A stretch of DNA of 8,791 nt. It comes from an uncultured Alistipes sp. Lineage in GTDB: Bacteria; Bacteroidota; Bacteroidia; Bacteroidales; Rikenellaceae. Shown piece after piece: positions 1 through 6,707 of this stretch (position 1 is its first letter; each line of letters begins with the position of its first letter). The translations under genes and the position numbers were made by a program. Location of the stretch: assembly GCA_910586375.1 (NCBI GenBank), contig CAJUIE010000071.1:1-8791 (forward strand), given 5' to 3'. The notes under the pieces were generated by a model, which saw only the letters and a list, made by a program, of their open reading frames with translations, was not told the DNA's origin and ran no database searches.

Positions 1-97
1 GCCTTCGGGTCTGCGTCATGACCGCTTTCCATCGGTTAAAATCCACGGCCGCAGTCGCCGGGCGCAACCGCTCCCGCAAGTATTCCCACCACGCCAT
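1..97 (-). CDS. Hypothetical tra-operon protein, N-terminal fragment
   Basis: An open frame starts at an ATG (97-95) that shares one base with the TAA of the preceding gene (TAATG junction), and it stays open for 32 codons to the window edge. The visible N-terminus begins MAWWEYLRERLRP and is rich in Trp and Arg. It has no signal peptide or membrane segment in the part seen. The next gene usually expected in CTnDOT-type operons after TraG and DUF3876 is TraI (DUF4141), which normally begins with a signal peptide, so this looks like an additional gene. The function cannot be judged from 32 residues. The tight stop/start coupling is the main support. Confidence 0.55.
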   Translation of the reverse strand, partial: MAWWEYLRERLRPATAAVDFNRWKAVMTQTRR

Positions 98-528
98 TAT
101 AGCGCCTCATCGATTGAAAACTCTGCGGCGGAAATGTCGTCGGCCTCCGACCTCGCGATGGCGTCTTCAGATACGAATCGCCCGTAGCAACCTATCGTGA
201 GCATGTCGCTTGCAGCGTCGTAAAAGACGCGGTTGCCCTCGTCGGCGCCGAGCCACAGGCGGTGGCGACGCAGCGTGATGACTGCCTCCTGCGCAACGCG
301 CTTGTAGCAGAGCGAGTGGTCGAAGATGACGGCCCGCCATGTTCCGGGTCCGAGCCGTCGGATGACGGCCGAGAGTTGATTTTCCGTCGAGAGCCACGAA
401 CCGCAGATGCGGTCGGCGTCGAGCTGCTGCTCCAGGTCGGCAATCGTGCGCACGATCTCCGTGCGGGTCTTGATTTCCCGATGCAGAGCCGCTACGACAC
501 CGCCGGGGATGTTTTTGTTATCGTTCAT
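97..528 (-). CDS. Soluble hypothetical tra protein, possibly DUF3876-like
   Basis: A 143-residue protein starting at ATG 528-526, which overlaps the end of the upstream gene by 11 bp. The open frame extends further upstream to 690, but that part lies wholly inside the neighbouring gene, so the overlap start is preferred. Residues about 12-36 are charged and heptad-like (REIKTRTEIVRTIADLEQQL), suggesting a short coiled coil. From about residue 40 the pattern G-x-W-x-S-T, an Arg-rich strand, then F-Y-x-x-A-x-D-M-L resembles the preceding gene product (GEWRST ... FYTSAADALLL). I infer that the two are diverged paralogues, with this one lacking the membrane anchor. No signal peptide or membrane segment is visible. 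Its role is unknown; its position downstream of traG suggests an accessory part of the transfer apparatus. Confidence 0.82.
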   Translation of the reverse strand: MNDNKNIPGGVVAALHREIKTRTEIVRTIADLEQQLDADRICGSWLSTENQLSAVIRRLGPGTWRAVIFDHSLCYKRVAQEAVITLRRHRLWLGADEGNRVFYDAASDMLTIGCYGRFVSEDAIARSEADDISAAEFSIDEAL

Positions 529-892
529 GATTCGAGTTTTGGGTGATTCGTGTAAAGGTTCTTCCGCCGGGCATGAGCAGCAAGGCATCCGCCGCGGAGG
601 TGTAGAAGAGGTCCGTGCGCTGTCCCGCATCGTCCGTATAGTGGATGGAGAACTTGTAATGCAGGCGATAGGTTCTGCCGGAACGAGCATCGCCCGGGCG
701 GCGGACGGTAATCCGATACCCGTCGTTGCTCTTGCGGATCGTAAGACGCAGGCCTTCGTACCGCGTGGAGCGCCACTCGCCGACGAGGGGTTCGATCTTG
801 CGCCGTTCGGGATTGTCGCAAAGCCTCCACACCATCAAGGGTACGACGATGACGGCAAGCGTCGGCAGCAGTATTTTCAGCAGCCTCTTCAT
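518..892 (-). CDS. Membrane-anchored DUF3876-like tra protein
   Basis: A 124-residue protein whose ATG (892-890) overlaps the TGA of traG in an ATGA junction, so the two are probably translationally coupled. Residues 4-24 form one hydrophobic segment after a basic start (MKRLLK), giving an N-terminal membrane anchor. The Cys at 25 lacks a proper lipobox (WRLC), so a lipoprotein is unlikely. The remainder has the order G-x-W-x-S-T, several short beta-strand-like stretches, then FYTSAADALLLMPGG and a final TRI. This resembles DUF3876, the family commonly found directly after TraG in Bacteroidales conjugative transposons. The family assignment is from memory of its pattern and position. The biochemical role is unknown; it may be a small accessory protein near the inner-membrane channel. 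Confidence 0.85.
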   Translation of the reverse strand: MKRLLKILLPTLAVIVVPLMVWRLCDNPERRKIEPLVGEWRSTRYEGLRLTIRKSNDGYRITVRRPGDARSGRTYRLHYKFSIHYTDDAGQRTDLFYTSAADALLLMPGGRTFTRITQNSNHER

Positions 893-3402
893 CGCTGTTC
901 GTTTTTCATGTCGCGTTCGCGCGCCAGCTGCCGGATGGCCGCCTCGATGTCGCCGCCCAGTTTCTCGGCCAGGGCCATGACCTGCATTTTCTCGGTCTCT
1001 TCCGTGGTGTAAATTAAATACTCTTCAGCACTTACTTCGGTCGCATAAACCGCCGACTGCACGCCTCCGAGTCCGATCCACACCTCCTTATAGCGGCGCG
1101 AAGGGTCGTTCGAGAGGTTGATGGAGAGTATCTGTGCCTTCTCTTTCTCGGTCAGGCCCAGCAGCTTCTGTATACCGTCGAATTTGGTCATGTATTTACG
1201 TTGGTCCAGAAGTATTTTGCAGTCGGCATTGTTGATGATCGACTCCTTGACGATGGGCGACGAGATGATATCCTCGACCTCCTGCGTCACCACGACGGCC
1301 TCGCCGAAATATTTACGGACGGTCTTGTAGAGATAGCGGATGTAGTCCGACATGTTTGCCGAGGTGAGGGCTTTCCAGCACTCCTCGATAAGGATCATCT
1401 TGCGGATACCTTTCAACCGCCGCATCTTCGAGATGAAGGTCTCCATGATAATGATCGTCACTACGGGGAGCAGCGTGCGGTTCGACGCGATATTATCGAG
1501 TTCGAAGACGATGAAACGCTTGTCCAACAGGTCCAGCTGCCGGTTGGAGTTGAGCAGGTAGTCGTACTCTCCGCCCCGATAGTAGGGCTCCAGCACGTTC
1601 AGGAAGTTTTCGAGGTCGAAATCCTTTTCGCGCACGCGCTTCTGTTCGAGGCGTCGTCGGTAATCCGTTCCGACGAATTCGTAGAAGGTATTGAACGACG
1701 GAACGATCTCTGGGTCGGCCTTGAGCTTCGAGAGGTAGAGATTCACGGCATTGGACAGGGCGACCTCCTCCGAGCGTTTCGGGGCTTCGTCATCGCGCTT
1801 CCACAAGGTCAGAATCAGGGTCTTGATCGACTCGCGCTTCTCGATGTCGTAAACTCCGTCGTCGGTGTAGAACGGATTGAAAGCGATGGGTCTCTCCTCC
1901 GTATAGGTAAAATATACGCCGTCGCGACCTCGGGTCTTGCGGTGGATCAGGTTGCAGAGCCCCTGGTACGAGTTGCCCGTATCGACGAGCAGGATATGTG
2001 CCCCCTGTTCGTAGTATTGCCGCACCATATGATTCGTAAAGAACGACTTGCCGCTGCCGCTCGGTCCGAGGATGAATTTGTTGCGGTTGGTCGTGATGCC
2101 CTTCTTCATCGGCAGGTCCGAGAGATCGAGGTGCAAAGGAACCCCGGACAGGCGATCCACCATGCGTATTCCGAATGGCGAGAGGGACGAGCGGTATGCC
2201 GTCTCGCCGTTGAAGAGGCACGCAGCATGTTCGAGGAAGGTATAGAACGTCTCCTCGGCGGGGAAGTCGCCTGCGGCTCCGGGTATGCAGCTCCAGAAGA
2301 GCACCGGCACATCCACCGTGTTGTGGTGCGGCGTGCAGCCCATAAGTGCCAGCTGGGACCCGACCTCGTTACAGCGACGCTTGAGCTCCGCAGCGTCTTC
2401 GGCCCACGTGACGATGTTGCAGTGGCAGCGCACGGAGCGCAGGCCCTGGGAGTGCGCCTCGTTCAGGTAGAGGTCGATCCACTCCTTATTGATGGCATTC
2501 GCACGCGAATAGCGGGCCAGGGAGTTCATGTTGCGGGCCGTAGCCTCCAGTTCTTTGAGCGTTCGCTCGTGGCTGTCGAGAAAGATCAGCTGATTGTAGA
2601 TATGGTTGCACGGCAGCAGCAGCCCGACGGGTGCCGCGAACGAGAGGCGGCAGTCGCTGCGGTCGGTCGAGAGACGTTCGTAACGGAAATCCGTCGTTAC
2701 GCTTTGGGGCAGCGCATCCAGGTCGGAGAGCGTATATATCGCCAGGCGTTTGTCGCCGAGGCGTACACCGTCGGGGTCGAGGCGTATATCTTCGTTGACG
2801 ATCGGCTGCTGCTCGTCCGAGAGTGCGAAATAGCGGGCCAGAAGTCCGGTTTTTTGCGCCGTACCGACGATTTCGTCCTCCCGAAGTCGTTCGACGGTCA
2901 CCAGTCCCGAGTCGTTCAGGATGCGTTCCAGCTGCCCTACGGCATCGAGGAACTGTATGAGCATCTCTTCGTCGCAGGCCTGCGACGGGACGAGGAAGCG
3001 GCGGCACAACACCGACGAGGCGCTCGTCTGCCGCAGCCGCTCAGGCGTAGCCTGCGTGATGAACAGGTAGCACGTATGCCGCAGATAGGGACGTTCGTTG
3101 AAGTGCCGTTCGTTTGCGCGGGAGAGGAAACTCGTCTGGGTGGCTTCGAGCATCGGCGTATAACGTTCTTCGACGAACCAGTCCTGCTTATGCACGATAG
3201 TATGATCGGGAAGCACGCGCAGGGCCTTGACCCAGGAGGCATGAAGCGCTTCGTACTCCTCGCCCGTGAGGGTGAAGAGCTCGGGGAGCGACACACGATA
3301 GGCTGCCGTTATGTCTGCGAACTTCGAGACGAGGCAGTCGTTTTCGACCTTCAGGATCGGGAATTTCGATTCCAAGGTCGCAGTTTTGAGGGTTCCACGC
3401 AT
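889..3402 (-). CDS. traG: TraG conjugative transposon ATPase (VirB4 family)
   Basis: An 837-residue cytoplasmic ATPase that powers assembly and substrate transport of the type IV secretion channel, docked at the inner membrane. The Walker A motif GPSGSGKS lies at residues 446-453, and the Walker B region MILIEECWKAL has acidic residues E673 and E674. Downstream VTQEVEDIISSP and the QRKYMTKFDGIQKLLGLTEKEK stretch are typical of the VirB4 C-terminal domain. The N-terminal half (start MRGTLKTATLESKFPILKVE, then HKQDWF near 70) matches the Bacteroidales TraG pattern as I remember it. The length is normal for the family. The ATG follows the traF stop by 4 bp, and its own stop overlaps the next start (ATGA). 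With traE and traF it forms the VirB2-VirB3-VirB4 block. No motif is missing or broken. Confidence 0.97.
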   Translation of the reverse strand: MRGTLKTATLESKFPILKVENDCLVSKFADITAAYRVSLPELFTLTGEEYEALHASWVKALRVLPDHTIVHKQDWFVEERYTPMLEATQTSFLSRANERHFNERPYLRHTCYLFITQATPERLRQTSASSVLCRRFLVPSQACDEEMLIQFLDAVGQLERILNDSGLVTVERLREDEIVGTAQKTGLLARYFALSDEQQPIVNEDIRLDPDGVRLGDKRLAIYTLSDLDALPQSVTTDFRYERLSTDRSDCRLSFAAPVGLLLPCNHIYNQLIFLDSHERTLKELEATARNMNSLARYSRANAINKEWIDLYLNEAHSQGLRSVRCHCNIVTWAEDAAELKRRCNEVGSQLALMGCTPHHNTVDVPVLFWSCIPGAAGDFPAEETFYTFLEHAACLFNGETAYRSSLSPFGIRMVDRLSGVPLHLDLSDLPMKKGITTNRNKFILGPSGSGKSFFTNHMVRQYYEQGAHILLVDTGNSYQGLCNLIHRKTRGRDGVYFTYTEERPIAFNPFYTDDGVYDIEKRESIKTLILTLWKRDDEAPKRSEEVALSNAVNLYLSKLKADPEIVPSFNTFYEFVGTDYRRRLEQKRVREKDFDLENFLNVLEPYYRGGEYDYLLNSNRQLDLLDKRFIVFELDNIASNRTLLPVVTIIIMETFISKMRRLKGIRKMILIEECWKALTSANMSDYIRYLYKTVRKYFGEAVVVTQEVEDIISSPIVKESIINNADCKILLDQRKYMTKFDGIQKLLGLTEKEKAQILSINLSNDPSRRYKEVWIGLGGVQSAVYATEVSAEEYLIYTTEETEKMQVMALAEKLGGDIEAAIRQLARERDMKNEQR

Positions 3403-3406
3403 AAGG

Positions 3407-3727
3407 TTACGGTTTGGCGGTTTTCAGCAGACGCTGCACGGCGCGGCGATGGATGATACGCCGCGGATGCCGGCGTGCGGACAGACGTTTCATCAGCCCG
3501 TGGGGACCGTATCGGCGGCTCAGGGTGAAAGTGCTCCACACGACGAGCGTTGCGGCGCCCAAAGCTACGAGCAGGCAGGCGAATTGCGGCACACCGGCCA
3601 TATACAGGACGACGAACAGCAGAAAAGCGCCACCCAGACCTCCTGCGAAGAGCAGGAGATACTGCGCTGTGAGCCCTTGAATCTCGACCTGACGGCCCAC
3701 GCCTTTGTTGATCGGGTATTCGGCCAT
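3407..3727 (-). CDS. traF: TraF, DUF4133 inner-membrane protein (VirB3-like)
   Basis: A 106-residue protein with the family N-terminus (MAEYPINKGVGRQVEIQGLTAQYL) followed by two adjacent hydrophobic segments at about 22-43 and 46-66. A basic cytoplasmic tail follows (RRYGPHGLMKRLSARRHPRR). The short hairpin of two membrane helices and the place directly before the VirB4-type ATPase are those of VirB3, a channel component thought to contact VirB4. It starts 3 bp after the traE stop and ends 4 bp before traG, so co-translation is likely. Length and topology are normal for DUF4133. Confidence 0.94.
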   Translation of the reverse strand: MAEYPINKGVGRQVEIQGLTAQYLLLFAGGLGGAFLLFVVLYMAGVPQFACLLVALGAATLVVWSTFTLSRRYGPHGLMKRLSARRHPRRIIHRRAVQRLLKTAKP

Positions 3728-3730
3728 CGT

Positions 3731-4027
3731 TTAGAGGAAGAACGAGCGTAAGACAGTGCCGACGACAACCAGGAAGACGCAGGCCAGAAACAGTGCCGTC
3801 GCACCCTTCGAAGCATCCGGGTCTCCGTTGCTGAATTTCGAGTAGACGCGAACTCCGCCCACGAGTCCCAGTACGGCGGCAACGGCGAAGATCAGCCTGG
3901 TCAGCGGCTCGAAATAAGATGTAACCATGTTCGTGGCGTCCGAAATACCGGCCATACCGTTGCCCTGGGCATAGGTCGTCAGAGCGGCTCCCAAGGTCGG
4001 AAGCAAGAATAATACGTGTTTTTTCAT
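3731..4027 (-). CDS. traE: TraE, DUF4134 pilin-like protein (VirB2-like)
   Basis: A 98-residue protein with a clear signal peptide: MKK, a hydrophobic core, then a likely cleavage site after TTYA (residue 20). The mature part has two hydrophobic segments (about 43-60 and 77-96) separated by a short polar loop (SKFSNGDPDASKG). Small size, signal peptide and two membrane helices are the features of VirB2-type pilins. DUF4134/TraE takes this place in Bacteroidales conjugative transposons, directly before VirB3-like and VirB4-like genes. The start ATG (4027-4025) has no obvious Shine-Dalgarno site. It lies about 24 bp downstream of a terminator-like hairpin and T-run, so its expression may depend on read-through or on a promoter inside the gap. 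Confidence 0.94.
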   Translation of the reverse strand: MKKHVLFLLPTLGAALTTYAQGNGMAGISDATNMVTSYFEPLTRLIFAVAAVLGLVGGVRVYSKFSNGDPDASKGATALFLACVFLVVVGTVLRSFFL

Positions 4028-4050
4028 CGGATAAACGGTTGAGTGAAAGT

Positions 4051-4088
4051 TAAAAAAAGCCGCAGCCTACCCGAAAGTAGTCTACGGC
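4051..4088 (-). terminator. Terminator-like hairpin upstream of traE
   Basis: Read on the - strand, arms 4088-4082 (GCCGTAG) and 4065-4059 (CTGCGGC) pair at six of seven positions. An inner 4-bp stem (4080-4077 with 4070-4067) and a 6-nt loop follow, and the hairpin is directly followed by seven T residues (4058-4052). This is the form of an intrinsic terminator for leftward transcription. It sits between two halves of the tra operon, about 24 bp before the traE start, so it could attenuate traE-traG expression or end a first transcript. Confidence 0.6.
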
Positions 4089-4106
4089 CGTCGTGAGGTG
4101 CGCTTG

Positions 4107-4123
4107 GGCCCGTGGTGCGGGCC
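4107..4123. repeat. GC-rich inverted repeat before traE
   Basis: GGCCCG (4107-4112) and CGGGCC (4118-4123) form a perfect 6-bp stem with the 5-nt loop TGGTG. It lies on the promoter-distal side of the terminator-like hairpin and could be an alternative structure in the same leader. It has no T-run of its own. Confidence 0.4.
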
Positions 4124-4174
4124 GCAGCATCAGCCGTAATCGTTATCCCATTTCATGGCTTTTGAAGTTTGAGG

Positions 4175-4711
4175 TTACGCATAGGCTCGGATATCGAAGT
4201 TGTCGATAGCCTGCCGTTCTTGGTCCGTGATGTCGCCCGTGCAAAATCCCTCGCCGGCATCCAACTCCTCGAGCATCGCATGTATCTCCTCGTCGCGGAA
4301 GGCGGCATCGGCTCGGTGCCCGAGCATCTGCGCAGATGGAGTTGCTACATCGAACTCCTCGGCATCCGCCAACTCTCCGTCCGCGTCGATCGCAGGGCTT
4401 ACGACCAGGGTATCCCACTCCTGCATGGAAGCGTCGGTGCGGGCTTGCGACACAAATATAGGGTCTTGATTGTCCGATTGTTCCGTATTCCGCATTTCGG
4501 CCGTTCGAGTCCGCATAGGACCGGTCGCATAACGCTTGCACGCTATCGGAGGTACGAAATCCGAAGGCGGTGACGACTGCCTCCGGAGCTGGGGTGCGGA
4601 GGAGGGGAACAACCGTTGTCGGAGTGTTCGGAAACACTTTCGCATATCGATCTGAGGCAGGAGGTAGAACACGCAGGAAACGATAGCTCCGAGCAGCAGG
4701 CAGCGGATCAT
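4175..4711 (-). CDS. TraD-position membrane-anchored tra protein
   Basis: A 178-residue protein. The chosen start, MIRCLLLGAIV, lies at ATG 4711-4709 and overlaps the stop of the 44-residue gene in an ATGA junction. A start 19 codons upstream (4768) is open but lies inside that gene and would spoil the membrane segment at the very N-terminus. Residues 2-19 form one hydrophobic helix. Next is a basic, Ser/Pro-rich linker (RKCFRTLRQRLFPSS), then an acidic C-terminal half (about 100-178) with EEFD, EEIHAMLEELDAGEG and DITDQERQAIDNF. Its position before traE is that of TraD (possibly DUF4122) in CTnDOT-like operons, but I assign this by place and not by motif. The likely form is a single-span inner-membrane protein with a cytoplasmic acidic domain. 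Confidence 0.8.
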   Translation of the reverse strand: MIRCLLLGAIVSCVFYLLPQIDMRKCFRTLRQRLFPSSAPQLRRQSSPPSDFVPPIACKRYATGPMRTRTAEMRNTEQSDNQDPIFVSQARTDASMQEWDTLVVSPAIDADGELADAEEFDVATPSAQMLGHRADAAFRDEEIHAMLEELDAGEGFCTGDITDQERQAIDNFDIRAYA

Positions 4712-4842
4712 GGCCAGGGAAATCTGTCGCCGTAACGGCGGATGTAACGGCGCGAGACCACGCCCCAAAGATGCAGGACGAGCAGCAGCAGGCAGAACAG
4801 CACGCCGATCAGCAACAGGAAGATGAATGGTACGGATGTCAT
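4708..4842 (-). CDS. Small 44-residue membrane protein
   Basis: A short frame of 45 codons including stop, easily missed by length cut-offs. The ATG (4842-4840) comes 3 bp after the stop of the upstream DUF3408 gene, and the TGA (4710-4708) overlaps the next ATG in an ATGA junction. Residues 5-28 are strongly hydrophobic (FIFLLLIGVLFCLLLLVLHLW). A basic C-terminal tail with RRYIRRYGDRF follows, so the tail should stay in the cytoplasm. It fills exactly the space between two coupled genes, which would otherwise be the only gap in this stretch. The function is unknown; it may be a small channel or membrane-adaptor protein of the transfer apparatus. Confidence 0.78.
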   Translation of the reverse strand: MTSVPFIFLLLIGVLFCLLLLVLHLWGVVSRRYIRRYGDRFPWP

Positions 4843-4845
4843 GGG

Positions 4846-5364
4846 CTAAACGATATTTTGCGGATTCTGCTCGCGATGGAGCCGGTTTATCTCATCTTGA
4901 TAGCATTCGAGGTGCTGACGCAAGATGTTGTCTACATAGGCTGTCTGCGAGATCTTTCCCGCATCCAGACGCTGGACGATGCGTCCTATCGTCTGCTTGG
5001 TCTGGACCGAAACATAAATGGCTGCGCGAGGACGGGGATAATTGTTGTGCAGGAATGTCGTACGGAAATCGGGGCGGCAGCGGCACGTGCGGCATGGGGA
5101 CTTTTCCTCCGAGGGCACGTCTCGGACCGCCGCAGCACGGGGACGTAATGCGCCCTCCGGGATATCGGATTCCAGAAAGAGAGCTTCCGGCGTCAGAAGA
5201 GGACTCGGCATTTGCCCGGCATCTTCGACGGTGCGGTCCGGTCGCCGTTGCCGTATCGTCCGTCTTCGGGCTATGTACATTGCGAACAGTAAAACGGTAA
5301 ATAATGCCCCCGTGAGCAGAAGCCACGACAAGGCCGTCGCGGGAATTTCAGGTGAGAGGTTCAT
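4846..5364 (-). CDS. Membrane-anchored DUF3408 tra protein
   Basis: A 172-residue protein with one hydrophobic segment at about 10-32 followed by a basic stretch (RRRTIRQRRPDR), then a disordered-looking linker with a small Cys cluster (CRTCRC). The C-terminal domain at about 113-172 (RAAIYVSVQTKQTIGRIVQRL ... YVDNILRQHLECYQDEINRLHRE) is a DUF3408 domain, ribbon-helix-helix-like in pattern. The last 60 residues match those of the preceding gene product at about half of positions by eye, so the two are tandem paralogues. The gene starts 2 bp after its paralogue ends. DUF3408 proteins take the TraB/TraC positions in Bacteroidales conjugative transposons and their role is not settled. The anchor suggests a DNA- or partner-binding domain held at the inner membrane. 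Confidence 0.9.
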   Translation of the reverse strand: MNLSPEIPATALSWLLLTGALFTVLLFAMYIARRRTIRQRRPDRTVEDAGQMPSPLLTPEALFLESDIPEGALRPRAAAVRDVPSEEKSPCRTCRCRPDFRTTFLHNNYPRPRAAIYVSVQTKQTIGRIVQRLDAGKISQTAYVDNILRQHLECYQDEINRLHREQNPQNIV

Positions 5365-5366
5365 CG

Positions 5367-5783
5367 TTACAGAATATTTTTGGTGTTCAACTCTTTGTGT
5401 ATGCGGTTGATCTCGTCCTTGTAGCGTTCGAGATGATGACAGAGGATATTTTCCACGTAGGAGGTTACGGTCATGCGCTCGCCGCCGATCTTCTTCACCA
5501 CTTCGAGAATCTTGCGCTTGGTTTCGACGCTGACATAGATCGCCGAGCGGTAGCGAATATCCTTCAGAGACATAAAGGTCTTCTCGAAGTCGGGCAAGGC
5601 GGCACGTCGCCGGCGCACCTCAGGAGGTGCAATCTCCTCAGGGTCGGGGTCGGGGTCTGCGATTCCGGACTCTGCGGGCGGCGTGGAGGCGGTCTCTACA
5701 GCCCGGGGCGAGAGCGGCGCCTGGCCGCTAATCATCTGCCGCACCAGCTCCTCGTCGATATGCGGATGCGGTTGTTTAGCCAT
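5367..5783 (-). CDS. Soluble DUF3408 tra protein
   Basis: A 138-residue protein beginning MAKQPHPHIDEEL. The chosen ATG (5783-5781) overlaps the traA stop by 8 bp (ATGGCTAA); the open frame continues upstream to 5840 only within traA. The N-terminal half is Pro/Ala-rich with an acidic DPDPDPEE stretch. The C-terminal domain at about 79-138 (IYVSVETKRKILEVVKKIGG ... YVENILCHHLERYKDEINRIHKE) is DUF3408. The strand plus two helices suggests a ribbon-helix-helix fold, which fits DNA binding, but this is an inference. It follows the ParA-like gene directly, the place where a partition partner would sit. It has no membrane segment, unlike its downstream paralogue. Confidence 0.92.
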   Translation of the reverse strand: MAKQPHPHIDEELVRQMISGQAPLSPRAVETASTPPAESGIADPDPDPEEIAPPEVRRRRAALPDFEKTFMSLKDIRYRSAIYVSVETKRKILEVVKKIGGERMTVTSYVENILCHHLERYKDEINRIHKELNTKNIL

Positions 5784-6576
5784 TGTCGGGCATGTTAAGG
5801 ATCGAGAGCATCTCAGCGGCCAGGGCCTCGATCTGCGCATCCCGCACGAACGACCGTTCGGGAGCCAGGAGGGTCGAGCGACCGATGCCCGCAGTGTCGG
5901 CCAACAGCTCCTTGTTGAACTTCATTCGATACGGCACATGCGTCGCAAGAATCGGCAGCTCGAGGGTCCGAATGACTCTCTCGTACTGTTCGTAAAGGGG
6001 CGTGCGCTCCCGCCGGTCGATCATCGTCCAGAACAGATGAACGCCTCGCAGCCGTACCGCCGGATTCCGTACGAGGATGCGATGCACGGTCTTGGCGAAG
6101 GCGAGCGTGCTCTCCATGACTACCTTGTCGGCTTTCATCGGCACGAAGAGATGATCCATTTGCGCAAGTAGGTTCAGGATGCCGTCCGCATTGACTGTCC
6201 CCGGCAGGTCGTAGAGGATGATGCGGGGGTTATAATCTCTTTCGGCTCGGAAACGCTCGCCGTGAGCTATGGCCTCCGATGGTTGACAGCGCACGATGGG
6301 CCAGAGTTTCCGCCCCGTCTGCTTGAACTGCCGCACCATCAGCAGCTTGTAGACGTCGTTGTGCTCCACGGCAGCTAATTCCCGCTCCCGCTGGGCGTGG
6401 ATGCTCCACTGCGGGTAGTCGCAGTCCAAGACCAGCACGTCGTGGCGGAGCGTGTAGTGCAGATGACTTGCGAGCAAGGTCGTGAAGGTCGATTTTCCGA
6501 TGCCGCCTTTCTGGTTGCAGACGGCCACGTTGGCAGGTGTGTGTTCCATCGTCGATTCATGTTGGGTGGTTATCAT
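5776..6576 (-). CDS. traA: TraA, ParA-family ATPase
   Basis: A ParA/MinD-type ATPase of 266 residues from ATG 6576-6574. That start has AGGA five bases upstream. A second ATG nine codons later (6549, MEHTPANV) would give 257 residues and is also possible. The Walker A motif KGGIGKST lies at residues 23-30. DCDYPQWS at 51-58 corresponds to the ParA D-x-D-x-P-Q signature, and the Walker B strand RIILYDLP has D123. This is the first gene of the leftward tra operon, where CTnDOT-type elements carry a ParA homologue with no adjacent ParB. Inference: it may position the element or the transfer apparatus, or regulate the operon. It overlaps the next gene by 8 bp. The frame is open upstream to 6777, but that extension is Arg/His-rich and crosses palindromic DNA, so I do not accept it. 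Confidence 0.92.
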   Translation of the reverse strand: MITTQHESTMEHTPANVAVCNQKGGIGKSTFTTLLASHLHYTLRHDVLVLDCDYPQWSIHAQRERELAAVEHNDVYKLLMVRQFKQTGRKLWPIVRCQPSEAIAHGERFRAERDYNPRIILYDLPGTVNADGILNLLAQMDHLFVPMKADKVVMESTLAFAKTVHRILVRNPAVRLRGVHLFWTMIDRRERTPLYEQYERVIRTLELPILATHVPYRMKFNKELLADTAGIGRSTLLAPERSFVRDAQIEALAAEMLSILNMPDNG

Positions 6577-6623
6577 GTGTGTCCTAATTACGGTTCGTTT
6601 GCAGGCTTCGACACGCGGTTTCA

Positions 6624-6707
6624 CGAATGCACGCATTCGCGAATGCGCCGCCGGGTGTAAGCCCGGGTTCCGGCACGGAGGCCTTCGTGCCGAGGTGCCC
6701 GAATGCG
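6624..6707. repeat. CGAATGC repeat cluster near traA
   Basis: CGAATGC occurs at 6624-6630, 6640-6646 and 6700-6706 in direct orientation, and CGCATTCG at 6632-6639 is its inverse. Together 6632-6647 form a perfect 16-bp palindrome, CGCATTCGCGAATGCG. The cluster lies 50-130 bp upstream of the ParA-like gene. It could be an operator for traA or a centromere-like site, but the binding protein is unknown. Confidence 0.6.
6672..6691. repeat. 20-bp imperfect palindrome
   Basis: GGCACGGAGGCCTTCGTGCC has nine of ten matching pairs around its centre. Its right arm CCTTCGTGC (6682-6690) is repeated as the exact inverse GCACGAAGG at 6721-6729, so two alternative stems are possible. GTGTAAGCCCG (6655-6665) and CGGGCTTGCAC (6714-6724) also pair at 10 of 11 positions and enclose it. 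Confidence 0.55.

Larger units (their letters stand above)
4028..4174. other. Non-coding gap between traD-position gene and traE
   Basis: This 147-bp gap is the only sizeable break in the leftward operon. On the - strand it holds two overlapping mini-ORFs (4130-4156, 8 codons; 4050-4130, 26 codons), a 6-bp GC-rich inverted repeat GGCCCG/CGGGCC (4107-4123) and a longer hairpin with a T-run (4051-4088). I do not see a full Bacteroidetes promoter (TTTG ... TAnnTTTG). The closest is TACTTTCG on the - strand, inside the hairpin. It may be a regulatory leader for traE-traF-traG. Confidence 0.6.

Noticed and set aside
407..1012. 201-codon + strand frame opposite the DUF3876-like genes
   Set aside because: Antisense to two genes in a tightly coupled operon; no domain or context supports it.
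1201..3456. Very long open frame (751 codons) on the + strand opposite traG
   Set aside because: It is the antisense shadow of a clearly conserved VirB4-family gene. GC-biased third positions keep antisense frames open, and its protein shows no recognisable domain.
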